A stretch of DNA of 64,000 bases from Azolla caroliniana. Its lineage: Eukaryota; Polypodiophyta. A program made the translations under genes and the position numbers. The number at the start of each line of letters is the position of its first letter. Within the stretch, counting starts at the first letter, position 1. Of the stretch, positions 22,051 through 32,200 are shown piece after piece. The notes below the pieces were generated by a model. The model worked only from the letters and a program-made list of their open reading frames with translations, ran no database searches and had not been told where the DNA came from. The DNA lies in NCBI GenBank assembly GCA_043228905.1, contig JBHGNT010000016.1, forward strand, positions 16,616,001 through 16,680,000. Reading direction: 5' to 3'.

Positions 22051-22994
22051 TCACGACACCGGCTTTTCCGGATCCTTCGGCGTAGTGCGATCACTGCCGA
22101 TCTCCTTTGTCGGTATATCCGGAACCTGATCCGGACCCGGTTCTCTCCGAATTGGCACGCTTTTTCTAGCACTCGCTCTCCCTATGGCCTTTCTTGCCAT
22201 AGTACCAACATTCCGCAGCGGAATTCCCTTGCCTGTTCTCATCGCCTCGACTCCCCCTGTTTCCGAAGGGTCCAGAGTTGATGTTGGCATCACTTCGGTA
22301 CCTTCTTTCTTGATCCCGTCAGCTGCCTCCATTGCGCACCGACTCGCCTCGTCCGCCCCAACCACAAGGTCTATCTCCCTCCGTGTGTAGCATCTTGTTG
22401 TCGGCATGCGTGCTTGTCAACGCACCCGCATGATTCTCTTCTACAAGGAGCATCGATTGTAGGTCGAAAAACGACGGCGTATTCTCCCGTGTACACACAG
22501 CCGTTCGGAACGCTCCGAACTTCGACGCCAGTCCCCCGAGACAGATCTGCACCATCTCGCCTTCCTCAATGTCCACATCGATAGAGGCTAGGGAGTCGCA
22601 TCTCTATGATCTTCGAGGTGTAATCAGCCACCAACAAGTCGCGTTGTCGTAGGTTGCTCAACTCCTGTCGGAGTTGAAGCTTCCTGGCTATAGTGCTTGC
22701 GGCGAAAATCTTCTTCAGATTTCCCCAAGCATCTTTCAGCGTTTTTGCATCCCGAATGTAGCTTAGGAGTTGTTCACCCACACAAGACGTGAAGCAGTGC
22801 AGTACTCTGCTCGCCTACTATTCCCACGCCGGGAAATCTCTATGTGGCTATTCAGGTGCTATGTCATTTGCTCCGTCGACATAGCTCCAGTAACCGTGCC
22901 CGAGCAGGTACGAGTGCATCTTGTAGGACTAAGACGCGTAGTTGTTTCTGTCGAGCTTCTCGGTAGGAAGTGAGCTAGTCATGCCTTTATCCAT
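22051..22994 (-). pseudogene. Element B gag with zinc knuckle
   Basis: Starts at ATG 22994 (MDKGM...). Pieces include 22781-22566 (LLSYIRDAKTLKDAWGNLKKIF, KLQLRQELSNLRQRDL), 22576-22319 (GEMVQICLGGLASKFGAFRT, FFDLQSMLLVEENH) and a shifted CCHC knuckle near 22215-22150. Several frame changes and stops. Typical Copia capsid/nucleocapsid protein for packaging element RNA. Confidence 0.83.
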
Positions 22995-23064
22995 TTTGCC
23001 GTTTTTTTTCTCTGTTCTTCTTGGTTGGTTTTCTTTTCAAGCTATGTCGGTTGCTCTGATACCA

Positions 23065-23522
23065 TGAAAAGAATAGTGTGCGGAAGCAAGTAGAAAACCG
23101 AACACAGAAAATACGCAGGTTTAATGGAGAGCTTGAATATACACAGTACATGAGAGAGACAGAGAGAGAGTGATAGAAGACACGAGACTCTATTCAAAAA
23201 TAATACTCAGTCTGTACATACACCATGCTCAGTGAGCACCTTTTATACAAGCCCTGACAATCGGGCTGACACAAGTACTGGCAGTACTTGAATGCTCATA
23301 AATGAGCCTACTAGACTAACTCCCAAAATTATTCCTTACGAGGAATATCTTCCCAACGGCCTCACGGTTTACGCACCGCTACGACCTCTCGTTGCGAACT
23401 GGTTTGCATAATAGTTTATGCACCCGGTTTACGCACCGGTCCGGCCTAACCGATCGGTGCCAACCGATCCGGTTCTCGGCTTGCACAGTCGATCCGACCA
23501 ATGTTGAGCTTGTATCTCAACA
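23065..23522 (-). repeat. 5' LTR of element B
   Basis: 458 bp; on the minus strand TGTTGAGATACAAGCTC... to the TG/CA edge at 23065, followed by the primer site. TATA-like TTGTATAAAAGG near 23255-23245 on the minus strand. Similar to the C1b LTRs (44131 and 54150). Its right edge abuts the DUF7869-type gene fragment. Confidence 0.85.
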
Positions 23523-23573
23523 CTTTCATCGAGAACTCGATGCACTGCATTGAGATCTCGTTGAAAGAGGTGT

Positions 23574-23705
23574 CCCTTTCAATGGGACTCGATGCACTAT
23601 GTCGAGTTCCTGTTGAAAGGGAGACTCTTGATTGGGCAACATGCTGTTAGATGGATGGAGATTTATTTCTCGAAGCAATGTGATGTAATACCCACCACTA
23701 GAAGG
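23574..23705 (+). pseudogene. DUF7869-type gene, 5' piece before element A
   Basis: The frame ending at 23705 (…VRWMEIYFSKQCDVIPTTRR) continues in frame after element A at 28179 (LHLSDNFTLREL). The two parts form one reading frame across the insertion, which supports both the gene call and the element boundaries. A 53-bp near-duplication at about 23524-23630 lies at its upstream edge. The start of the gene is not in the window; element B's LTR abuts it. Confidence 0.7.
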
Positions 23706-24129
23706 TATTGAGTGGCAAGCTCAACCAGATCCAGATCGGCATCCAGAAGGATGAGCTGGATCGGTGAGCCGGTGAGCAAGCGAGCCGGTGAGCTGGGGAG
23801 CCAGTTAGCCAGATCCAGCAATAACTGGAAGCCTAGTAATAGCTTAGATTATTAGCTAGTTAATAGTCTCGTAATTAGTGTCAGACGCTCGTGTCAGCAT
23901 TGAAGTATGTTGTATTTCTATCAATCCTCTACGGACTTGTATAAATAGTGTTGTTGAGCACATTTCATGTACAGAGAATTATTATTGTTTTGGAATAGAT
24001 TTAAAACCTTTTGCTCTGTCACTCTCTCTGTCTCTCCCGCGTACACTTTGTGTTAATCTCTCTCTCTCTCTCTCTATTGCTATCTGACAAGGCCGGTTTG
24101 TCTAACGCTTCTGCACATAAACGTTAACA
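23706..24129 (+). repeat. 5' LTR of element A
   Basis: 424 bp, starts TATTGAGTGG (first G of TGTTGAG mutated) and ends CGTTAACA directly before the primer site. Possible TATA at TTGTATAAATAG (23938-23949). A CT-rich run near 24057-24075 resembles that in the 3' LTR. Confidence 0.9.
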
Positions 24130-24236
24130 TGGTATCAGAGCGCGAGGGTTGAAAACCTCTACAACCGACATTTGCTTTCACAAGACAAACCCTACAGGTT
24201 GTGAGAACATAACAGTAGACAGAGAAAAGGAAAAAT

Positions 24237-25037
24237 ATGGACAAAGGTATGGCGAGTTCACTTCCTACAAAGAAGCTCGACCGGAGCAACTACGCGTCCT
24301 GGTCATACAAAATGCACCAATACCTACTGGGGCATGGGTATTGGAGTTTCGTGGAAGGAACGAATGAGGTAGCACCAGAGACTGGACACAAGGACTTCCT
24401 AGTATGGGAGCAAGGAACGAGCCGAGTATTATACTGCCTCGCGTCCTGTGTGCACAACCAGATGCTCGGTTACATCAGAGATGCAAAGACACCAAAGGAG
24501 GCTTGGGAAAATCTACGTAAGATTTTCGCCGCAAGTACCACAACCTGTAAGTTGCAGCTTCGGCAAGAGCTGAACAACATCCAACAAAGAGATATGTCGT
24601 GTGATGCACTTGGGTCCATCAAGTGATGGTGGACGAAGAAGAAATGGTACAAATCTTCCTTGGTGGTCTAGCGCAAAGGTACGGACCAATCCGGACAGCG
24701 ATTTGCACCCGGAAGAAACCACTGACCTTCTTCGACTTGCAGTCAATGCTGATGGTCGAAGAAATCCACGCGATTGGGTCCAGGACCACTCAATCAAACA
24801 ACCGGATGTTGTACACAGAGGCGGATAGGCCCCGTGGGCATGGAGGACAAGGTGGGTCGGCACGCACTGGAGGCGGCCGGCAAGAGCAGGAAAGAAGGCA
24901 CAGAGAACGCACCGACAGTAGTTCCGGAACATCCACAAGCAGGGGGAGTCAAGGTGGCGCCAGAGGCCGGCAAGATAAATCCGCCACGGAATGCTTGTAC
25001 TGTGGCAAAAAGGGCCACAGAGAAAGCGTGTACCAGA
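24237..25037 (+). pseudogene. Element A gag
   Basis: Start ATG 24237 (MDKGMASSLPTKKLDRSNYASW), open to 24626, then continuing in another frame from 24623 (MVDEEEMVQIFLGGLAQRYGPIRT, FFDLQSMLMVEEIH) to a zinc knuckle CLYCGKKGHRES near 24998-25030. The knuckle's last Cys is lost at the deletion joint. Usual Copia gag order. Confidence 0.86.
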
Positions 25038-27587
25038 TGAGAAGCGTAGGAAGTTGGATGCAAAGTCGGAGAAATGCATCCTCGTCGGCTACTCACATGA
25101 GCAAAAGGGGTATAAGTGTTATAACCCCAGATGATGCAGGTCCGAGTTAGCCGCGATGTCGAGTTCGATGAAACGGCTTCATGGTATTCCTTACCAACTC
25201 CAACTTCCAACCCCAACCCAATGCCGGAGGATGAGGCTAGTGAGCCTATACCGGCCCAAGTAGAAGATGATGAATCCGGGACTCAAGAAGAGAGTCCAGA
25301 ATCGTTTCGGTTGAGTGGGCCGAACGAGAGACTGGGTCAATCCGACCAGTCCAATGAGGATCCGGCGAGTAGTGAAGACTCTGTCATGCTCTCCCTACGC
25401 AAGGAACCGAGGAAACGGTTCACGCGCAAAGAGAAGGGGAAGAAGAAGCTGCTGGAATACGAAACCGGCAATGTTGAGTCGGATCGGAGCGAATCCAACT
25501 CCGGTATGGAAGAAGGCGGATCTTCGGGAACGAAGTTTGAACTAGCCAAGAAGGGCCTCAAACCGGGTAACGGTGGATTACACCGGTCTTCCCGCCAAAA
25601 GAACCCCGTGAAGCAGTATGGGTACAATGAGTACATGGCGCATCACTATGCGTACATAACCAAGGTAGTAGAATTGCGTGAGCCGGAGAGCTATGCGGAA
25701 GCAGCAAAGGACGCAAATTGGCGTGCCGCTATGAAAGAAGAAATGCGGGCACTCGATGCCAACGACACATGGGACGTAGTCGACCCTCCCCGACACTATA
25801 AACCGACCGGATGTAAGTGGGTGTACAAGGTAAAGTAAAATGCTAATGGTTCGGTTAACCGGTACAAGGCCCGGTTAGTGGCGAAGGGATACTTGCAGAC
25901 CCACGAAATTTACTACAACGAGACCTTCGTTTCGGTAGCAAAAATGACGACGGTTCCTGTGGTACTAGCGGTTGTTGCGGCAAGGGGGTGGCATCTTCAC
26001 CAAATGGACGTGAAGAATGCATTTCTTCAAGGTGATCTTGAAGAAGAGGTCTTTATGACCCAACCGCCCGGTTTCCAGACGGAGATGAACAAGTCGGCGG
26101 TATGCCGACTGAAGAAGTCACTTTATGGCCTGAAGCAAGCCCCCCGAGCTTGGAATGCGAAGATCATGCACCGGTTGCGTAAGATGGGGTTTGCTGCCTC
26201 CAACTCTGACTCTTCGTTGTTCATTCGGTAAGGTCCAAACAATCCAGTTTGCATCTTGTTGTACACTGATGATCTAGTCATCACCGGACCCAGACTCGAT
26301 GAAATCAGCCGAGTCAAGTCCCAGCTGTTGGATGCATTTGAGATGAAGAACCTGGGGGCCCTTCACTATTTCCTTGGGATCGAGGTGATCGAGGTGATCC
26401 TTGTATTGAATATGTTGTACAAGTTCGGCATGACGGAATGCCGACCGATCTCCACACCCCTAGACCGGAACCAGAAGCTCTGTCCTGACTCCGGACCGGC
26501 CTGTGATGAGAAACGGTTTTGACAAATGGTCGGAAGCCTTATATACTTGACCATCACCTGACCCGACATCAACTATCCGGTCGGCGTGATCAACCAATAT
26601 ATACAGCAACCGACTGTGGAGCACCTTCTGTGCGCGCATCGAATTTTGCGATATGTGAACAGCACGGAGGAACTGGGACTGTTATACCAGCATGGTATAA
26701 CCGAAGAGATAGTTGGCTACACCGATGCCGACTTGGCCAGCGATGCATCAGATCGCCGATCCACCTCCGGATATATGTTTTCCCTTGGTAGCGCGGCTGT
26801 TGTGTGGAGCGGCAAAAAGCAGCCAACAGTGGCCCTTTCGAGTACTGAGGCTGAATATCAGGGCGCTACCGTCGCCACCTGTGAAGCCATTTGGCTTCGG
26901 CGACTGCTGCAAGACGTACGGATCAAGGTACCGACCCCGATCCTGATCCACTATGACAATATGAGCAGCATGCAGCTCACCAAAAACCTTGTATTCCATG
27001 CTCGCACAAAGCACATAGAAGTGCACTACCACTTCGTGTGTGAGCGTGTCCTGAGCGGTGACGTCGAACTTCGGTATGTTCATATGGATTGGCAAGTTGC
27101 CGACATCTTCACCTAACCGCTCGGATCGGACAAGTTGCAGCACTTGACCGAAATGCTTGGTGTTCAGCATCTCGACGTGCCACACTTGAGGGGGAGAATG
27201 GGCAAAGACACCGGAACGGGCAAAGGCAAAGAGATTGTTGATTGCACTGGTAAGGGAAGAACCGTCAAGGGGAGAGACAAGAAGAAGAAAGGATTCGATT
27301 CAACAAAGGAAGTTGACACATCCGAACAAGTCGGAACAAGCGGTAGCAGTGGGAGAATCAAGAAGGACAAAGCTGACCGGAAGAAGAAGGCAAAGACCCG
27401 GACATGGTCCGATGTGGTGAAGGGCCTGAGACAGCCGATTCAGTTCAACAGAAGGATTCCTAAGAACCGGATCAATCCAAGGCCAAGAGGACGAGAAGGT
27501 AGCGAAAGTCGACACCAACACGAAGGAATCGGCGAACGGGTACGCGTCGAAGTCACAGCAGCGAGGGAGCTGAATTGGGCCTGTTGA
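25038..27587 (+). pseudogene. Element A integrase C-terminus, reverse transcriptase, RNase H and tail
   Basis: Begins in the integrase C-terminal region (RRKLDAKSEKCILVGYSHEQ), so protease and the integrase catalytic core are deleted. Open 25131-25838, 25878-26231, 26256-26522 and 26586-27116, separated by single stops. RT motifs: DVKNAFLQGDL, SLYGLKQAPRAW, catalytic LLYTDDLVI (YTDD variant of YVDD). RNase H: GYTDADLASD, SSTEAEYQGA, HYDNMSSMQL, KHIEVHYHFV. A lysine-rich tail at 27135-27587 has KAKTRTWSDVVKGL, shared with other family members. Confidence 0.87.
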
Positions 27588-27764
27588 TCAGATGAGCCGA
27601 CCGAGAAGGTCGAGGTGCACAAAACCAGAGGGGTCGCGGCAAACGGGACCGGACCGGACGAGGCATGCGCGAGGCGGGGTGACTCTAGAAAGAGCCGGGT
27701 GGAAGGACCAGCTACCATGGAGACTAACACCACGATCCGACCTCAAGTTGAGCTTGAGGGGGAG

Positions 27765-28173
27765 TGTTGAGCGGCAAGCTCAACCGGATCCGGATCGGCA
27801 TCCGGAAGGATGAGCCAGTGAGCAAGCGAGCCGGTGAGCTGGGGAGCCAGTTAGTTGGATCCAGCAATAACCGGAAGCCTACTAATAGCTTAGATTACTA
27901 GGTAGTTAATAGTCTCGTAATTAGTGTCAAACACTCGTGTGAGCATTGAAGTATGTTGTACTTCTGTCAGTCCTCTTAAGACTTGTATAAATAGTGTTGT
28001 TGAGCACGTTTCATGTACAGAGAACTATTATTGATTTGTAATAGATTTAAAACCTTCTGCTCTCTCACTCTCTCTGTCTCTCCCGCGTACACTCTCTGTT
28101 AATCTCTCTCTCTCTCTCTGTTTCTATCTGGCAAGGCCGGTTTGTCTGATGCTTCCGCACATAAACTTTAACA
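27765..28173 (+). repeat. 3' LTR of element A
   Basis: 409 bp, TGTTGAGCGG... to ...CTTTAACA. It differs from the 5' LTR by scattered substitutions and small indels, so the insertion is not very recent. The opening region carries GGATCCGGATCGGCATCCGG-like runs shared with other C1-family LTRs. Confidence 0.9.
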
Positions 28174-29048
28174 AAAGGTTACATTTGTCGGATAACTTCA
28201 CTCTTCGTGAGTTATACCAAGTCTATAAGGATGACATGTTACTGGAAGGTGTAGCTTATATACAATATAGGCATTTCAATCGTTTATGGAGATCGAAGTT
28301 TAACAATGTGGTCATACCCCGCAAGGTCTGGATGGGTGTTTCTTTGATCTGCGCAAGTTTAAAAAGCTTGGCAAAGAGTGGGACAAGAGATGAAGAAATA
28401 ACAAAATATAAGACTTTATTGAGAGACCATCGAGAAAGCCAAGCATTGGAAAGATCTAAAGCTATGTACCATCGTTAAGAAGTGATTCTATCACTAGAAA
28501 AATACATGTGCTTGATTATAGATGGGATGGATCAGAAGAAAACTTGTTTCCCACATTTTTGAAGATTGCCCAAGGATATTGGAGATGAATGCCTAGTGCA
28601 GATGCAATTAGTAGGATGTCTTTTGTATTTTCAGACAATAAGGCCTCAAGTGTTCTTAACATATCCAAATATCCACAACGACCCTAATCTTATAGTTACA
28701 GTCATGCAAAGAGTTATGCAAAATTGGCAAGGTTTACTTCCACCAGTACTATACGTGCAACTTCACAACACGGCGAGAGAAAGCAAGAACTCAACTATGT
28801 TTGGTTACCTAAGCATGTTAGTAGACATGAGTATTTTCAAAAAGATTAAGGTCAACTTCTTGCTAGTTGGTAATACACATGATCACATAGAACAAATGTT
28901 TAGTAGGTTCTCCAAGAAATTAGCGAGGTGCGATGCTTTCACACTTCCTATGCTATCAAGGTTGATTACTAAAGCTTATACCCCCAAGCCAGATGTGCAA
29001 CATTTAGATGAAGTATATGATTTCAAGCGCTTCTATTTGGATGGTGAT
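28174..29048 (+). pseudogene. DUF7869-type gene, 3' piece
   Basis: Frames 28179-28478 and 28566-29048, separated by several stops. The conserved signature of DUF7869 proteins is visible: LPPVLYVQLHNTARESKN, then SMLVDMSIFKKIKVNFLLVGNTHDHIEQMFSRFS. The biochemical role of this family is not established; it may derive from transposon proteins. The frame is cut at 29048 by the G3 LTR after YLDGD. DNA beyond G3 (from 30881) does not clearly continue it. Confidence 0.78.
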
Positions 29049-29502
29049 TGTCAAGAGAGAGAGAGAGAGATAATTCAAAGGGAATTATTATATTGAAGAG
29101 TAAAATGGATTACAAAGAGTAGGCAATAGAGTGCTACAAAATAGTGTTGAAACCATTTAGGTTTGGGATAAGTGGTAGATCCCTATTTATAAGTAATAGA
29201 GAATACTCTAGAATATTCTAAGTTCTCCTAGAATGTAGAGTAATCTAGAAGATTTCTAGAGTATTCTAAAAGGTTCTAGTGTATACAACACTCTAGAATA
29301 TTCTAGGTTATTCTAGAATGTAGAGTAATATAGAATATTCCTATGATATTAGATTTCATATTCTAAAAACTACATATAAGAATGTTAATACAATGGTTAA
29401 AAATTTGACATGTGTACAACAAGGTCATGGGTTCAAATCCTTTTGAGGCATAATGTGAGTCTCATGATCCTTTAGATGCATGATGTGAGTGTCATCATGA
29501 CA
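29049..29502 (-). repeat. 3' LTR of G3
   Basis: 454 bp. Contains several near-palindromic TCTAGAATATTCTAG runs and a TATA-like TATAAATAGGG on the minus strand. On the plus strand it carries A-box-like TAATACAATGGTTA (29386) and B-box GGTTCAAATCC (29430), spaced 44 bp. Confidence 0.85.
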
Positions 29503-29509
29503 CTATCCC

Positions 29510-30406
29510 CTTTCTTCGACGACACGTCGCACAAGTCGTAGGGTTTGTATTAGGACCTTTTTTACGAGGATATTGCTGATGAAATGCAGTGACAAGTTCC
29601 GCAGCATTGGAAAGATTTGCAGCAGGTTCCCAAGTTTGATCATTGCGGGTATAGCCTAGCTAATCGACTAAGTAATATAGCTTGTTGCGCACGATTTTAT
29701 AGTCGAGAATGGCATCAACTTCAAATTCGGCTCCATCCAAGAACTCGACAGGTTGTGGGGGTGTCGTAAAACGGCCTGGAATTGAACTTGTAGTATAAGG
29801 TTCCAAAAGGGATAATTGAAACACCGGATGAAGATGCATGTGCGGAGGGAGACCAATACGAAATGCAACATCAAGTATCTTACCAGTGATGATGTAAGGG
29901 CCAAAACGTTGGTAATCCAATTTACTGCAAGATCGAGTGGTCTTGATGTTGTGTTGGAGAAGCCATACATGATCCCCAACGTAGAACTTTTCTGAGCAGT
30001 CTAGACGATGACGATTGGCAAGCCTCTTGTGTGTAACTTGAGCATCGTGTAAATTGTGGAGAATGGTTGTGTGAATTTTTTGGAGGCGACTAAGATGATC
30101 CTCGGCAGTAGGGTTCGTAGGAATGTCTGGATGTGCATTCATCGTCCACCGAGGATGACAACCCGTATTTGCGAAAAATGGGGAATATACTATAGAAGAA
30201 TGGGCTAAGTTATTGTAAGCAAATTCCTCCAAGTGCAAAAAATCAACCCAATCATCTTGTTGATGGTTGATGAAACAACGAAGATATTGCTCCAACGTTT
30301 GGTTGGTACGCTGAGTTTGGCGATTTGTTTCGATATGATAGCCCGAAGAAAGCTTAATCGAAATGTGGAGAAGTTTGAACATGTGCTTCATAAACTTTGA
30401 GACGAA
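29510..30406 (-). pseudogene. G3 integrase C-terminal half and chromodomain
   Basis: Begins abruptly at KFVSKF (after the position of the second catalytic Asp) and reads through SSGYH, RTNQTLEQYLRCFINHQQDDW, FGPYIITGKILDVAF and HPVFQLSLLEPY. It ends in a chromodomain (EFEVDAILDYKIVRNKLYYLVD, one stop, then a decayed continuation). Clearly the same family as G1. The chromodomain would direct integration to particular chromatin. Confidence 0.85.
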
Positions 30407-30474
30407 TTTTGTAGCACTTTGTTGCCTACTCTTTGTAATCCATTTTACTCTTCAATATAATAATTCCCTTTCAA

Positions 30475-30510
<36 letters not shown>

Positions 30511-30875
30511 TGATAGTTTGAACCAATTTAGGTTTGGGATGAGTGGTAGATCCCTATTTATAAGTAATAGAGAATACTCTAGAATATTCTAGGTTATCCT
30601 AGAATGTAGAGTAATCTAGAAGATCTCTAGAGTATTCTGGAAGGTTCTAGTGTATAGAACACTCTAGAATATTCTAGGTCATTCTAGAATGTAGAGTAAT
30701 ATAGAATATTCCTATGATATTAAATTTCATATTCTAAAAACTATACATATAAGAATGTTAATACAATGGTTAAAGATTTGACATGTGTACAAGAAGGTCG
30801 TGGGTTCAAATCCTTTTGAGGCATAATATGAGTGTCGTGATCCTTTCAATGCATGATGTGAGTGTTATTATGACG
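30407..30875 (-). repeat. Rearranged 5' LTR of G3 with inverted R-U5
   Basis: 30516-30875 is a normal U3 copy matching 29149-29502. 30407-30515 is the reverse complement of 29049-29140, the U5 side of the LTR. The joint on the minus strand reads AAATTGGTTCAAAC then TATCAAGACAG. A CT microsatellite of about 30 bp lies inside the inverted part. Confidence 0.85.
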
Positions 30876-30880
30876 GTGAT

Positions 30881-31241
30881 AGGACTAGATGTAGGGTTCT
30901 TTCTCCTTATAACTTAATAATATAAGTTTTAACCACATCTTCCTCATCAAAAAAGGTGTGGTCAATCACAACCAGACCATGTTGTATGCCAAACAATACT
31001 CATCTAGTTCGTAATGGGAGCCACAAGACGGATGTAGGCTCTTATTGCATTTCCCATATGCAATAATCTATGGTGCCGAGGAAATGCCCTATGAAGACCA
31101 TAAAATGCATGTGCCACTTTCATCTCAACCATCTCCTTGGTCATCTAACTTTCTTTTATCATCCTTTCTTGTTCGATGCATGCCTTTCAAGGGCCTTATC
31201 GTAATACTATTGTTGAGTCCTCTTAGTGGTTCATTCTTCAG
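30881..31241. other. Gap with no gene seen
   Basis: Between the G3 target duplication and the charged-repeat pseudogene. It could include the tail of the interrupted DUF7869-type gene, but no clear frame or splice pattern was recognised. Confidence 0.35.
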
Positions 31242-31559
31242 CTACATACTCACCTCTAGGTCCTTAAGTGAGCACATTTCATGCTTCTCACTTTTTCTAC
31301 GTTCGTGGTATACTCTTGTGTTGGACTTGACCATGACTTCCATGCTAGTATCATCCTTGTTAGATGTTGTGATTACATCTTTTGGATCCATTTGGCCCAC
31401 TTGGCCCTCATCTTCCCTTATCATGCTTCTCCTCGGCTCTTTGTTGCAAGCATCAACTTTTGTTCTTGTGCTTTGCTTGAGCTCTTTGTCGCACGCACCA
31501 TTTTTCGTCATTGTACTTCGTTTGGTCTCTTCATTGTACACTCTGGCTTCATCCTTTGC

Positions 31560-32200
31560 TTCCTTGGAGCCACCTTTCGTCTCTTGGGTCTCACGTTGGT
31601 TCCCAGACACAACTGCCTAAGTCTTTAGAACATCTATAAAGGAATTATTATCTTGATTATCGTTTTCCTCTGTCGTGTTGTCCATAGTCATCTCCTTGAC
31701 TATCTCTTTATCGCACACATCGGCTTTCGTCCTTCTACTTTGATTTACTTCCTTGTTGCACTCACTAGTTTCAACCCTTGCTTCCTCGACACCACCGTCC
31801 TTCTCTTGGGTCTTGCATTGGTTAATGCCAGGTCTCTCAAACGAGTGTGGAGGGATTTATACGATTTCCTAGTTTGTCATTCCCTTTGTTGTGGTACCCT
31901 TAGCCATTTCCACCTTATGGTTGTTCGCATTGGCTTTGATCTTTGCTTCCTCATCGCCAACTTTCGTCTCTTGGGACTTACATCAGTTAATGCCCAAATC
32001 TCAAGAACTTTTGTGGGGAAAGTCTCTTCATGATCGTCGTCTACCCTCTTCGGCTTGACGTCTCCTTCTTCTTTGCATGTGTTCGCTTCGGCCTTCACTT
32101 CTTCGCCACCACCTTCCGTCTCTTGGGTTTGACATTTGCTTTCCGACGCAACTGCCCAAGTCTCTGGACAAGTGTGGAGAAAGTCTCGACACAACCATCC
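31560..32200. repeat. Degenerate tandem repeat, about 4 units
   Basis: The block (T)TTCGTCTCTTGGG(T/A)CT followed by a GTTGGTT/CAGTTAATGCC-like segment and CTCT.GAACA recurs near 31577, 31800, 31966 and 32115, spaced 150-220 bp. On the minus strand each unit codes a motif like QETxGGxxEAK followed by charged residues. Confidence 0.6.

Larger units (their letters stand above)
20345..23522 (-). mobile_element. B: Copia element, 5' half (C1 family)
   Basis: 5' LTR 23065-23522, primer-site complement GCTCTGATACCA at 23053-23064, gag, zinc knuckle, pre-integrase region and start of the integrase core, all on the minus strand. The element stops at 20345 against the Tat1 LTR. An AT-rich 0.8 kb block interrupts it between gag and protease. 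It belongs to the same family as elements A and C1b by LTR and gag similarity. Confidence 0.88.
23706..28173 (+). mobile_element. A: Copia element with both LTRs but no protease or integrase core
   Basis: LTRs 23706-24129 and 27765-28173, primer site TGGTATCAGAGC at 24130-24141, polypurine tract TTGAGGGGGAG before 27765. Flanks GAAGG (23701-23705) and AAAGG (28174-28178) are a one-mismatch 5-bp target duplication. The inside is gag joined to the C-terminal end of integrase, then reverse transcriptase, RNase H and a lysine-rich tail. It cannot move by itself. Inserted into the DUF7869-type gene in the same orientation. Confidence 0.92.
29049..30875 (-). mobile_element. G3: internally deleted chromodomain Gypsy element
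   Basis: LTR 29049-29502 (TGTCAAGAG...CATGACA) at the left and a rearranged LTR 30407-30875 at the right. GTGAT at 29044-29048 and 30876-30880 is a perfect 5-bp target duplication. The polypurine complement CTATCCCCTTT follows the left LTR at 29503. Only the integrase C-terminal half and chromodomain remain. The right LTR has its R-U5 part inverted (30407-30515). Confidence 0.9.
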
